From UBA8106 sp964569695 (GTDB lineage: Bacteria > Acidobacteriota > Vicinamibacteria > Vicinamibacterales > UBA823): a stretch of 64,000 nucleotides of DNA. Below are positions 16,627 to 25,031 of this stretch, one piece after another. Position 1 is the stretch's first letter, and each line of letters starts with the position of its first letter. The translations under genes and the position numbers were made by a program. The DNA lies in the NCBI GenBank assembly GCA_964569695.1, contig CAZMUA010000005.1, forward strand, positions 79,192 to 143,191, read 5' to 3'. Below the pieces are notes generated by a model that was not told the origin of the DNA, searched no databases, and saw only the letters and a list, made by a program, of their open reading frames with translations.

Positions 16627-17573
16627 TACGAGATTACCTTAGTATCTGATATCCATTGGTATTCCGCCTGAATCCCATCTGCTAGGGAAACCGCGGGTTC
16701 ATAGTTCAAATCCTGACGAGCTCGCGCTATATCAGCGTAAGTATCGTGCATATCACCGCGCTGAGTTGTTTCGTATTTAATGTCTAGGGACCGACCGACG
16801 CACGAGGAAATCAGATCGAGTGTTTGAGAAAGTGTGACGGGGGAGCCACCGCCTATATTGTAGATATTGCCTGGTCGACCAAATTTTGATGCAGCGATGG
16901 TTGCATCAACCACATCCTGGACAAATGTGAAATCTCTGGTCTGTTGACCATCACCGTATAGAGTGATTGACGATTTACTGATCGCTGCTGTCAAGAATCT
17001 ATGAAATGCCATATCAGGACGTTGACGCGGTCCGTAAACTGTAAAATATCGAAGAGAAACGGTCGGAAGTCCGTAACTTCTATGGTACAGCATGCAGAGA
17101 TGTTCCGCCGCCAGTTTTGTTAGTCCGTAGGGTGAGATAGGTAGGGGCACAGCATCTTCACGCATCGGCAATGGAGACCTCTCCCCATACACGGAAGAAC
17201 TTGATGCATAGACAAATCGTTCTATCTTACTTTTTAGGCAAGCCTCCAATAGGATCTGTGTCGCATTAATGTTGAGAGTTGTGTACACGCTAAAATTCAT
17301 TCCCCAACTCGTGCGGACACCAGCCTGTGCTGCTAAATGAAATACATGTGTGCGATCACTAAGGTAGGTTGCAAGATCCATCGATTCTATGGATCCCTCG
17401 ACGAGTTGGAATCGTGAGCTAGCGCTTAACTTTTCAAGATTGGCGTTCTTAATCGCTCGAGCATAATAATCGGTGAATGAGTCAACGCCGATTACATCCG
17501 CGCCTTCTTGAATTAATGATTCTGCAAGGTGGGACCCGATGAATCCTGCGACTCCGGTGACAAGTGCCTTCAT
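16626..17573 (-). CDS. NAD-dependent sugar epimerase/dehydratase
   Basis: 315 residues of the extended SDR family. The NAD loop TGVAGFIGS has Gly7, Gly10 and Gly13; the catalytic Ser/Thr lies in YASSSSVYGE and the pair Tyr149/Lys153 in SPYGLTKLA. The overall pattern is that of UDP-glucose/UDP-glucuronate 4-epimerases. It likely makes a sugar nucleotide for lipopolysaccharide or exopolysaccharide. Its start overlaps the thioesterase stop by four bases. The exact sugar is not known. Confidence 0.88.
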   Translation of the reverse strand: MKALVTGVAGFIGSHLAESLIQEGADVIGVDSFTDYYARAIKNANLEKLSASSRFQLVEGSIESMDLATYLSDRTHVFHLAAQAGVRTSWGMNFSVYTTLNINATQILLEACLKSKIERFVYASSSSVYGERSPLPMREDAVPLPISPYGLTKLAAEHLCMLYHRSYGLPTVSLRYFTVYGPRQRPDMAFHRFLTAAISKSSITLYGDGQQTRDFTFVQDVVDATIAASKFGRPGNIYNIGGGSPVTLSQTLDLISSCVGRSLDIKYETTQRGDMHDTYADIARARQDLNYEPAVSLADGIQAEYQWISDTKVIS

Positions 17574-17968
17574 TGGAGACCTACACTAATTCGATCTGGA
17601 AGGCGGCAAGGCCGGCCTTGATTATTAACGGCGGCATGAACAGTGCGACCTGAGACATTTATTACCCTGTCTGATCGTCGTACAATTTCATAATCGAACG
17701 CTATTCTGACGGCTGACAAGAGAGTACCTTTAGTCTCAATCTCAAGCTCGTCATCATAGTGCGCCGACTGGAGATATTGGCATTGTGCTTCAATGACGGG
17801 TAGCGCTATGCCTGAATCTTCCATCTCTCGATAACTCCAGCCTAGACTACGTAGTAATTCGGTTCGGCCAATTTCGAACCAAACGAAGTAGTTGGCGTAG
17901 TACACAACGCCCATTTTGTCAGTTTCGGCGTACCTAACTCGTACAAGCGAAGAAGATGATGCGCTCAC
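17570..17968 (-). CDS. YbgC-like hotdog-fold acyl-CoA thioesterase
   Basis: 132 residues of the 4HBT/hotdog family. The motif RYAETDKMGVVYYANYFVWFE carries the catalytic Asp17 seen in YbgC and 4-hydroxybenzoyl-CoA thioesterases. Such proteins hydrolyse acyl-CoA or acyl-ACP; in Proteobacteria YbgC is linked to the Tol-Pal envelope system. The GTG start at 17968 is two bases after the rpe stop, and the stop overlaps the epimerase start. Substrate chain length is not predictable. Confidence 0.82.
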   Translation of the reverse strand: MSASSSSLVRVRYAETDKMGVVYYANYFVWFEIGRTELLRSLGWSYREMEDSGIALPVIEAQCQYLQSAHYDDELEIETKGTLLSAVRIAFDYEIVRRSDRVINVSGRTVHAAVNNQGRPCRLPDRISVGLQ

Positions 17969-17970
17969 GC

Positions 17971-18654
17971 CTATTTTCGTCCCGTTGGAGGTCGCTCGGA
18001 GTTTCCCGCCATCCGAAGTGTTTCTATCGCTTGAGAAGGATCAGGTGAACCGAATATCGCCGAACCCGCTACAAGCATATCGGCGCCGGCTGCTACAACA
18101 TCTCTAACGTTTGACTGATTAAGACCACCGTCCACTTCGATGGAAGCCGCATTCTTAGCGTTTTCTAGGATGCCTTGGATCGTGTCAATTTTCGTCAACG
18201 TTCGAGGGATGAATTTCTGTCCTCCAAAACCTGGATTTACAGACATGACGAGGACGAAGTCAACTTCTGTGGCGATTTCGTTAAGTACGCTCGCTGGTGT
18301 TGAGGGGTTGAGTGCGACACCAGCCTTGAGGCCGAGTTCTTTGATTTCAGTTAGTGTCTTGTGAAGATGTGGCGTGGCTTCTACGTGGACTGACAAGAAG
18401 TCGGCGCCAGCCTCAGCAAACGTAGTTAGATACCTGGCAGGATCGGCAATCATAAGGTGCACGTCAAGGGGCAGGGAAGTGACACGCTTGATCGCACGAA
18501 CCACAGGCGGACCTATTGTAATATTTGGCACAAAATGTCCATCCATTACATCGATATGAATAAGGTCCGCTCCTCCTTGTTCCGCAGTTGCGACCGCCTC
18601 ACCCAAAGCAGAGAAATCGGCTGCAAGAATTGAAGCTGCGATACGGACTGTCAA
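17971..18654 (-). CDS. rpe: Ribulose-phosphate 3-epimerase
   Basis: 227 residues, a TIM barrel that interconverts ribulose 5-phosphate and xylulose 5-phosphate in the pentose phosphate pathway. SILAADF opens the protein; metal ligands His33, Asp35 (HIDVMDG) and His66 (DVHLMI) and the acid EVDGGLN are present. It starts with TTG overlapping the PASTA-protein stop (TTGA), with GAGGTGA about six bases upstream, and no better start is in frame. Its position after def-fmt-rsmB and a PASTA gene mirrors the order in Bacillota. Confidence 0.93.
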   Translation of the reverse strand: MTVRIAASILAADFSALGEAVATAEQGGADLIHIDVMDGHFVPNITIGPPVVRAIKRVTSLPLDVHLMIADPARYLTTFAEAGADFLSVHVEATPHLHKTLTEIKELGLKAGVALNPSTPASVLNEIATEVDFVLVMSVNPGFGGQKFIPRTLTKIDTIQGILENAKNAASIEVDGGLNQSNVRDVVAAGADMLVAGSAIFGSPDPSQAIETLRMAGNSERPPTGRK

Positions 18655-19373
18655 CGGCTCACCTCAAGGGAAATCGGTTCGCCTGGAGAAATCTGAAAGC
18701 CGGCCTGTGGATATTGTCGCAGAACGATACCTGGTGGAATATTGGGATACAAATGGTCACTGGTGACAGTCACGCGAAAACCTTGACTGCGAAGAGCGGC
18801 TGTAGCTGCATCCAGTTCGGCTCCAATTAGATCAGACATCACATAGGTTGAAGTGCGTTCACCTTGATTAATCAGGACCGACACTGCCGAGCTGGTAGCT
18901 GCAGGAGGTGGGTCTTGTCCAACCACCGCACCATCAGGGTATCGATTCGACCGCATTCTTGCTATTCGAAGAAGTTCAACCTTGTCCTCTCGTAGACGGA
19001 GTTGGGCTGTACCTTCAGTTTCACCAATCAGGCTAGGCAGTTGACTCGGGCTGGCGCCAGCACTGACCCAGACTTTAATGGTACGTTGTCGGCGTGTGGC
19101 TACTCCGGCTTTTGGATCTTGCAGCATAATCGCGCCAGCTGGAATTGTAGGGTGTAATCGACGGCTTGTGTCGATACGTATCCGAAGACCAAGATCTTCT
19201 GTCGTGGCCTTGCCTTCGTCAAGAGGTTGACCCATTAGGTCGGGGACCACCACCTCAAGTGACTTGAGAGAAATCCGCATTCCTGCAAATGCGAAAAGTA
19301 AAAAAGTGGTACCTAGGGCCGCAATCCAGACCAGTGTTTTTCCAAGAGACCACAGTTTCTCTGGTAGAGCCAT
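18651..19373 (-). CDS. Membrane-anchored protein with three PASTA domains and no kinase
   Basis: 240 residues: a short cytoplasmic start, one membrane segment at about 13-32, then three PASTA-type repeats at about 40-107, 109-172 and 175-240 (VPDLMGQPLDEGKA, LPSLIGETEGTAQ, MSDLIGAELDAAT, each followed by a GxxxxQDPxxG-like segment). PASTA domains bind peptidoglycan fragments and normally form the outer part of PrkC/PknB kinases or of penicillin-binding proteins. Here there is neither a kinase nor a transpeptidase domain. It lies between rsmB and rpe, where Bacillota carry the PASTA kinase gene prkC. Function unknown; a cell-wall sensor or scaffold is a guess. Confidence 0.82.
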   Translation of the reverse strand: MALPEKLWSLGKTLVWIAALGTTFLLFAFAGMRISLKSLEVVVPDLMGQPLDEGKATTEDLGLRIRIDTSRRLHPTIPAGAIMLQDPKAGVATRRQRTIKVWVSAGASPSQLPSLIGETEGTAQLRLREDKVELLRIARMRSNRYPDGAVVGQDPPPAATSSAVSVLINQGERTSTYVMSDLIGAELDAATAALRSQGFRVTVTSDHLYPNIPPGIVLRQYPQAGFQISPGEPISLEVSR

Positions 19374-19422
19374 TAAATATAAAATTTACAACATGTCATT
19401 GCTGTACACAATGCTCAGGGCA

Positions 19423-20832
19423 CTAATCAGAAATCAGAACAGTAGCAAAAAAAGCGTCAAGACCGTGCAAAAATGGATAGGTTCGGAGACACCCAGACGA
19501 GTTAATGACGGATGTTAACGTTACACCTAAGCTCGCTCTGAGCGATTTAGCGCCAAGAATTGAAAACTTGGGCTGCAATTTAAGAAATGAAGCGATCACC
19601 TCTTCATTTTCTTCAGGCTCACTTGAGCAAGTGGAATAGAGGAGTTTACCCCCGTTTCTAACAGCGTGTGAAGCTTGCTCAAGAATTGATAGCTGTATTT
19701 CAGTCGTTTTCGAAAAATCATTTGGCTGACATCGCCATCGAATATCCGGGTCGGTTCGGATCGTTCCAAGTCCAGTGCAAGGCGCATCCACAACAACGCA
19801 GTCAAATGAGTGTGAGAATGGGGCGCCAGCTACGAAGTCAGCTTGGGCGAGACGTATGTTTCTCGCACCACTATGGCTAATGGTTTTCGCAAGCAAATCG
19901 AGGCGAGCCGTTCGAATATCGGTGGCCACTAGAAAGCCAGCGTTATTCATATCGGCCGCCAGGGCTGTGGTTTTTCCTCCAGGGGCCGCGCAAGTATCAA
20001 GAACCTGTTGCCCGGGTTTGACATTAGCTAGGCATGAAATTAATTGAGATGTTTCACTTTGAAAAACAAAGTGTCCGGATTGAGCAAGCGCTGTATGCAG
20101 TGGATTACCGTCTAAAACAATTAGTCCGTCTGGCGCATAACTAGCTGGTTTGACGTGAACGGCATGCTGTTCTAATTCTTTTATTAGTGTGTCTCTGTCG
20201 GTTTTGATGCGATTGGTTCTCAGCGTAAGTGGCGCAGGGGTATTATTGAAACGCACCCAAGCGAGAGTAGACGAGTATCCATAACGGACAAGCCACCGCT
20301 CAACGAGCCAACGCGGGTGTGATTCTGTCGTGCTTAAATAATCTAGAGACGCCTCCTGTAGAGCCTGCGGCCAATCTTTAAAGGATATTTCTTCATGGGC
20401 AGCAAGTTCTTTTGAGCCGGGTTGACTTGGTAATGGGGGTTCGGATTGAACCTTTGTCAAAGTGCGTAGCACGGCATTGACAAATCCTGCCGCGTGAGCG
20501 CGTCTTATCTCGCGAGTGAGATTGACGGCGTCGTTTACTATAGCTGCGATCGGCACACGATCTTGTCGAAATATTTGATATGCGCTGATACGCAATAAAT
20601 CTAATATTCGAGAGTCCAGCTTGCTACTTGGGCGATGTGCACATTCTTGAATGACATGATCTAGCATGCCTTGCCACCGTAGCGTTCCTGTAACGATGTC
20701 TGCAGTTAACGAGCGGTCGCGCTTATCTGATAAATCTTGGCGGGCCTTGCTTAGAGCTTGAGGCAAACTTGCTCTCTTTTGTGTCACACTTCGGAACGCA
20801 TAGAATGCTGCGGTACGAGCAGGACTGGTCAT
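19423..20832 (-). CDS. rsmB: 16S rRNA (cytosine-967-C5)-methyltransferase
   Basis: 469 residues. An NusB-like helical domain occupies about 1-150, followed by a Rossmann methyltransferase with the SAM motif DTCAAPGGKT and the two catalytic-site cysteines in DAPCTGLGTIRTDP and LLYSTCS, as in RsmB/Sun. It methylates C967 of 16S rRNA. The ATG overlaps the fmt stop (ATGA), and the linkage def-fmt-rsmB is the usual bacterial arrangement. Confidence 0.92.
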   Translation of the reverse strand: MTSPARTAAFYAFRSVTQKRASLPQALSKARQDLSDKRDRSLTADIVTGTLRWQGMLDHVIQECAHRPSSKLDSRILDLLRISAYQIFRQDRVPIAAIVNDAVNLTREIRRAHAAGFVNAVLRTLTKVQSEPPLPSQPGSKELAAHEEISFKDWPQALQEASLDYLSTTESHPRWLVERWLVRYGYSSTLAWVRFNNTPAPLTLRTNRIKTDRDTLIKELEQHAVHVKPASYAPDGLIVLDGNPLHTALAQSGHFVFQSETSQLISCLANVKPGQQVLDTCAAPGGKTTALAADMNNAGFLVATDIRTARLDLLAKTISHSGARNIRLAQADFVAGAPFSHSFDCVVVDAPCTGLGTIRTDPDIRWRCQPNDFSKTTEIQLSILEQASHAVRNGGKLLYSTCSSEPEENEEVIASFLKLQPKFSILGAKSLRASLGVTLTSVINSSGCLRTYPFLHGLDAFFATVLISD

Positions 20833-21791
20833 GCTTGGGCCAGTGGCTGAAATTTCGCATCTGGAGTTATGCGGTAGCCAGATACAAAGTCCCGAATTGA
20901 CATAGGACGCCTACCTTCAGGTTGTATTTTCAGAATGGACAAACCCACGGAATCGCCGGTATTAACCACAAGAACATTTGAGTTGGCAGTTACGATCTGT
21001 CCCGGAGATTGTTTAGTTTGCTTTTCAGGAGGATGTAATGGTGGAGCACTTTCTAATATTAGGTACCTATTTTGACCCCAGTATGTGAAGGCATGAGGCC
21101 AAGGGTGGAGTGCCCTGATCTTGTTATGAATAGTCATTGCAGGCGCTTCCCAATCGATTAATCCATCGGCCTTCTTAAGTCGATGCGCGTAATTTGCAAC
21201 AGTATGATTCTGTGGTTGTTCCTGTAGTTGATCCGCAAGAATTTGATCGACGGTTTCAGTTAATAGTTTTGCTCCAATGACCGCTAGCGCTTGCTCCACT
21301 TCTAATGCATTTTCGTTGAGTGCAATTGGTCGACTGCTAGTAGCTAGTATTGGCCCTGCGTCGAGGTCGGAGACAACACGCATAATTGTGATTCCGGTCT
21401 CCGATCGTCCATCCAGAATTGCCCGCTGAATCGGTGCTGCACCACGATAATCTGGTAGCAGTGATGCGTGTACGTTAATGAATCCGTAGCCAGGTAGTTT
21501 TAATAACGCGTCAGGAAGTATTTGTCCGTAGGCGGCAATCACGCCAAGATCTGGTTTGGTGTCAGAGAGTAACTGTTGGAACTTACCGTCTTTGAGTTGC
21601 GTGGGGTTGAAAACGTCTAGTTGATGTTTAAGCGCGAACGCCTTGATTGGGGAAGTGGTAGTTTTCTGACCTCGGCCGCGTGGGCGATCAGGTTGGGTCA
21701 CCACTGCGACTACAGAATGAGACGATTCTACCAGTCGAGAGATGGTTGGAAGAGCGAATTCTGGTGTTCCAAAAAATGCGATCCTCACCAT
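20829..21791 (-). CDS. fmt: Methionyl-tRNA formyltransferase
   Basis: 320 residues. It formylates initiator Met-tRNA using 10-formyl-tetrahydrofolate. The N-terminal domain holds the catalytic residues Asn106, His108 (NVHASLLPDYRGAAPIQ) and Asp144 (DLDAGPIL); the C-terminal domain of about 110 residues binds tRNA (LHPWPHAFTYW). It overlaps def upstream by seven bases and rsmB downstream by four, so the three genes form one translationally coupled unit. Confidence 0.95.
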   Translation of the reverse strand: MVRIAFFGTPEFALPTISRLVESSHSVVAVVTQPDRPRGRGQKTTTSPIKAFALKHQLDVFNPTQLKDGKFQQLLSDTKPDLGVIAAYGQILPDALLKLPGYGFINVHASLLPDYRGAAPIQRAILDGRSETGITIMRVVSDLDAGPILATSSRPIALNENALEVEQALAVIGAKLLTETVDQILADQLQEQPQNHTVANYAHRLKKADGLIDWEAPAMTIHNKIRALHPWPHAFTYWGQNRYLILESAPPLHPPEKQTKQSPGQIVTANSNVLVVNTGDSVGLSILKIQPEGRRPMSIRDFVSGYRITPDAKFQPLAQA

Positions 21792-22294
21792 TGTCCCTTA
21801 CGTTTAAGTTTGTCCATTCGTCGCATAATTACACTTCGTTTGATGCCTTTTAGTCGGTCGATAAACAGTCGTCCGTCAAGATGATCTATCTCATGTTGAA
21901 GGGCTCTGGCCAGCAAGTCGCCACCTTCAACCTGCAGTTCTTTACCTTGGCGGTCAAGTCCTGCTACAACTATTCGTGAGGGTCGGGTAACGGTTGCCGT
22001 GAACCCGGGTAAGCTAAGACACCCCTCCTCCTCTAATTGCTCACCGTCGTATTCGATCACTCTAGGATTAATGACCACGTAAACTTTAGAGGATTGTTCT
22101 CCTCCAGATAAATCGATCACAAAAATCCTGAGTCCAACGCCAATTTGAGGCGCAGCCAGCCCTATCCCTTGGGCTGCATACATCGACTCAATCATGTCAT
22201 CGATAAGAGTTTGAATTTCAGAAGTTATATGTTTAACAAGTTCTGCAGGCCGATGGAGCGTGACGTTACCGTGCTTTACGATAGGCCGAAGCAT
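21785..22294 (-). CDS. def: Peptide deformylase
   Basis: 169 residues, the usual length. All three family motifs are present: GIGLAAPQIG, EEGCLSLP with metal-ligand Cys92, and QHEIDHLDG with His134, Glu135 and His138. It removes the formyl group from nascent proteins, completing the cycle begun by the neighbouring Fmt. It starts 21 bases after the aroC stop. Confidence 0.96.
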   Translation of the reverse strand: MLRPIVKHGNVTLHRPAELVKHITSEIQTLIDDMIESMYAAQGIGLAAPQIGVGLRIFVIDLSGGEQSSKVYVVINPRVIEYDGEQLEEEGCLSLPGFTATVTRPSRIVVAGLDRQGKELQVEGGDLLARALQHEIDHLDGRLFIDRLKGIKRSVIMRRMDKLKRKGQW

Positions 22295-22315
22295 CTGAGG
22301 TTACCAGCCTATGAA

Positions 22316-23548
22316 CTAGTTGTTGGATTCGTCCGATCCAGTCGCCACTTCGACGAAAGAATCTGTATTTCCAAAATGCTTGGATAGTTCGGCGATAGAG
22401 TCACCACCAAATTTCTCCATGAAAGCGCCAGCCAAAACCAAGCTAACGACAGCTTCAGCGACTACAGCTGCTGCTGGCACGGCACAAACATCGCTTCGTT
22501 CAACGGTAGCTTCTGCCTCAGTCATGGTCGAGAGGTCTACGGACCTGAGAGGCTTCATCAATGTTGAGATAGGTTTCATGCAGGCTGAAAGGCGAATTTC
22601 TTCACCATTGCTCACTCCTCCTTCGAGCCCTCCCGCATTATTGGTTGGACGACTGATTCCCAAAGGTTCTTTGTTGCCGGCTTTGGCAGTAGGACTCAGC
22701 ACTATTTCGTCGTGGACTTGCGATCCCAATAACTCCGCTACTGCAGGGCCTCGCCCGATGCCGACTGATTTGATTGCAGGGATAGACATTAAAGCTTGGG
22801 CAAAACGTCCATCTAATTTTCGATCCCATTGCACATAGCTACCGAGTCCAACTGGAACTCCACGAACGATTACCTCGAAAGTGCCCCCCACGGTGTCTCC
22901 AGCCGCTCGAGCTTTATCAATAGTGGCAGTCATCTGCTTTTCGAGTTCAGAGTCGACGCATCGAAGAGGTGAATCAGCCGGTAATGACTGTGCTTGTTCG
23001 AAAGTTACGGCCAATGGGTCGTTTAGAGATAAACCGCCGATGCTAGTAACGTGACTGATAATTTCGATTCCGAAATGTTGCAGAAGTTGTCGAGCTATCG
23101 CCCCTGCTGCAACCCTGGCCGCTGTTTCTCGGGCGCTTGCTCTTTCGAGAATATCTCGAATATCTTGCCTGGCGTATTTCAAGCTGCCTGCAAGGTCCGC
23201 ATGGCCAGGTCGAGGTTTCGAAACAACTGGTCTTGAGCGTGACTTTTCATCAGGCTCAGGGTTGTCCGGAGCTTCAACTCTCATAGTGCTTTCCCAGTTA
23301 ACCCAGTCCTTGTTTTCAATAAGCATGGAAATAGGACCGCCGATCGTTTGTCCAGCTCGAACTCCAGATAAGATCTGGGCGCGATCGGATTCGATTTTCA
23401 TACGATTTCCACGCCCGTATCCACCTTGGCGACGGCGAAGGTCATTCGTGATGGCGTCGAAATCTAGCGTGAGACCAGCGGGAATTCCTTCAAGAATAAC
23501 CACCAAGCCCTGACCATGGGATTCACCTGCTGTTAAGAAACGCAACAT
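22316..23548 (-). CDS. aroC: Chorismate synthase
   Basis: 410 residues. It converts EPSP to chorismate with reduced FMN, the last shared step towards aromatic amino acids. GESHGQGLVVILEGIPAG at the N-terminus, GRGNRMKIESD, and RASARETAARVAAGAIA are the family signatures. It is not in the aromatic operon at 29-41 kb but heads the def-fmt-rsmB run, so it would escape the attenuator described there. No Shine-Dalgarno sequence is visible before its ATG. Confidence 0.95.
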   Translation of the reverse strand: MLRFLTAGESHGQGLVVILEGIPAGLTLDFDAITNDLRRRQGGYGRGNRMKIESDRAQILSGVRAGQTIGGPISMLIENKDWVNWESTMRVEAPDNPEPDEKSRSRPVVSKPRPGHADLAGSLKYARQDIRDILERASARETAARVAAGAIARQLLQHFGIEIISHVTSIGGLSLNDPLAVTFEQAQSLPADSPLRCVDSELEKQMTATIDKARAAGDTVGGTFEVIVRGVPVGLGSYVQWDRKLDGRFAQALMSIPAIKSVGIGRGPAVAELLGSQVHDEIVLSPTAKAGNKEPLGISRPTNNAGGLEGGVSNGEEIRLSACMKPISTLMKPLRSVDLSTMTEAEATVERSDVCAVPAAAVVAEAVVSLVLAGAFMEKFGGDSIAELSKHFGNTDSFVEVATGSDESNN

Positions 23549-23556
23549 ATACAGTT

Positions 23557-23562
23557 ATTTTA
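23557..23562 (-). promoter_or_regulatory. Candidate -10 box of aroC, possibly giving a leaderless mRNA
   Basis: On the minus strand, TGTAAAAT ends only eight bases before the aroC ATG at 23548. If TAAAAT (23562-23557) is the -10 box, transcription would start within a base or two of the ATG. No good -35 box is seen, but the TG upstream resembles an extended -10. Confidence 0.35.
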
Positions 23563-23653
23563 CACGAAGTTATGAAAGCCTCTTCCCAGAGTGTCCGTTT
23601 TCTGTCGAGCGATTGGTTTTGATGATCCGTAGTGAATCGCCAGGGTGTCGAAG

Positions 23654-24979
23654 TTATCCGAATAGGAGATTAACGATGAACACTGCTGCCATAATTCCAG
23701 CGAAGTCAGCCATCAGACAAGAAATGATCGCGTGTCGGGCCCTCACGATACCGATTGCCCCAAAATATACGGCCAGGGTGTAGAAAGTGGTCTCAGTGCT
23801 ACCCTGAAAAGTGCTGACCATATATCCAATCAAGGAATCCGGGCCATGAGTGCTCATGATCTCCGCCATGATGCCATATGCTCCAGATCCTGAAAGCGGC
23901 CGGAGGATGGCCATTGGCAGTGCTTCTGGTGGCATCTGGATTAAAGTGGTAATCGGTGCAACCATGAGGCCCATTAACTCAATTCCACCGGAGGCTCGAA
24001 ACATTGCAATCGCGACGATAATCGCAACCAAATAAGGAATAATCCGGAGTGCGACTTCGAATCCCTGCTTCGCACCTGTAATCAATGATTCATAAACTCG
24101 AACTCCATTCGCCCATCCATATAATATGAGGCTTGCAATTATTACCGGCAAACTCCAGTTGGACATAATGTTTCGAGCAAGGTCGTCCGCGGACGCATCG
24201 GTTGGCGTTGTGAGTATGTGACGAATAAAGAGCCCAATAAAGGTAATCCAAAAAGCGAGCACAACCCAGCGGCGCTTTGATATTTCTTTAGATCGAGTTC
24301 CTTCGAATTCTGTGTTCTCAAGACTGGCAATCTCTTGTGACAGGGAGGCCTTGTCTTCGAGTACTTGGTTAGCCGGTAACCCAGGAGGTTCGGATACTCG
24401 GTAATAGGGTAATCGTGAGAGTAAGGTAGCCGCCAGAACGCCAACAATTGTTGCGCAGCCGCTTGCAAACCATGTGGGTAGTAATATTCCTGCTGCGTCT
24501 GCAGATCCAAGCGATGCTCGAAGACCAATTACACCAGAGGGCAACACGGCCAAGCCAGCCGTATTAATGGCTAGAAAGAGCACCATGGCATTGCTAGCAG
24601 TTCCTTTACGACTGTTCAACTTATCAAGTTCTTCCATAGCTCGAATGCCAAATGGAGTTGCTGCATTTCCCAGGCCGAGCATATTACTTGAGATGTTCAG
24701 TATCATGGCGCTCATTGCAGGATGGTCGCTTGGGACATCTGGGAACAGTAAGCGCATTACGGGTCCAATGGCTCGAGCCACGCGTCGCAAAAGCCCCGCA
24801 TCTTCTGCGACTCGCATTAAACCAAGAAAGAAGGCCATTACTCCAACGAGTCCAATGGCAAGCGTTACTGCATCACCCGCAGATGATAAGACAGCCTGAC
24901 TAACCTGCTCCATGCGATCCGTTAGAGCAGCGAGCAATATTGAAACTACGATTACAATTACGAATAATCCATTTAACAT
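23654..24979 (-). CDS. Fused SpmA/SpmB-like nucleoside-recognition membrane protein
   Basis: 441 residues with about ten membrane segments in two halves, each a Gate (nucleoside recognition) domain. The N-terminal half carries ILNISSNMLGLGNAATPFGI and AMVLFLAINTAGLAVLP as in SpmA; the C-terminal half carries RPLSGSGAYGIMAEIM and STETTFYTLAVYFGA as in SpmB. In Bacillus the two are separate and act in spore-core dehydration; fused forms are common in non-sporulating Gram-negatives, where the transported molecule is unknown. It is 52 bases after the propeller gene in the S55 peptidase operon. Confidence 0.85.
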   Translation of the reverse strand: MLNGLFVIVIVVSILLAALTDRMEQVSQAVLSSAGDAVTLAIGLVGVMAFFLGLMRVAEDAGLLRRVARAIGPVMRLLFPDVPSDHPAMSAMILNISSNMLGLGNAATPFGIRAMEELDKLNSRKGTASNAMVLFLAINTAGLAVLPSGVIGLRASLGSADAAGILLPTWFASGCATIVGVLAATLLSRLPYYRVSEPPGLPANQVLEDKASLSQEIASLENTEFEGTRSKEISKRRWVVLAFWITFIGLFIRHILTTPTDASADDLARNIMSNWSLPVIIASLILYGWANGVRVYESLITGAKQGFEVALRIIPYLVAIIVAIAMFRASGGIELMGLMVAPITTLIQMPPEALPMAILRPLSGSGAYGIMAEIMSTHGPDSLIGYMVSTFQGSTETTFYTLAVYFGAIGIVRARHAIISCLMADFAGIMAAVFIVNLLFG

Positions 24980-25031
24980 ACGGCTGATCGCACGATGATC
25001 GCAATGAGCATGGTTTGTGTGAAGGAAAAGG

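Noticed and set aside
22320..22838. 172-codon frame antisense to aroC
   Set aside because: Low-complexity Ser/Thr/Ala translation in the reverse frame of a confidently identified gene.
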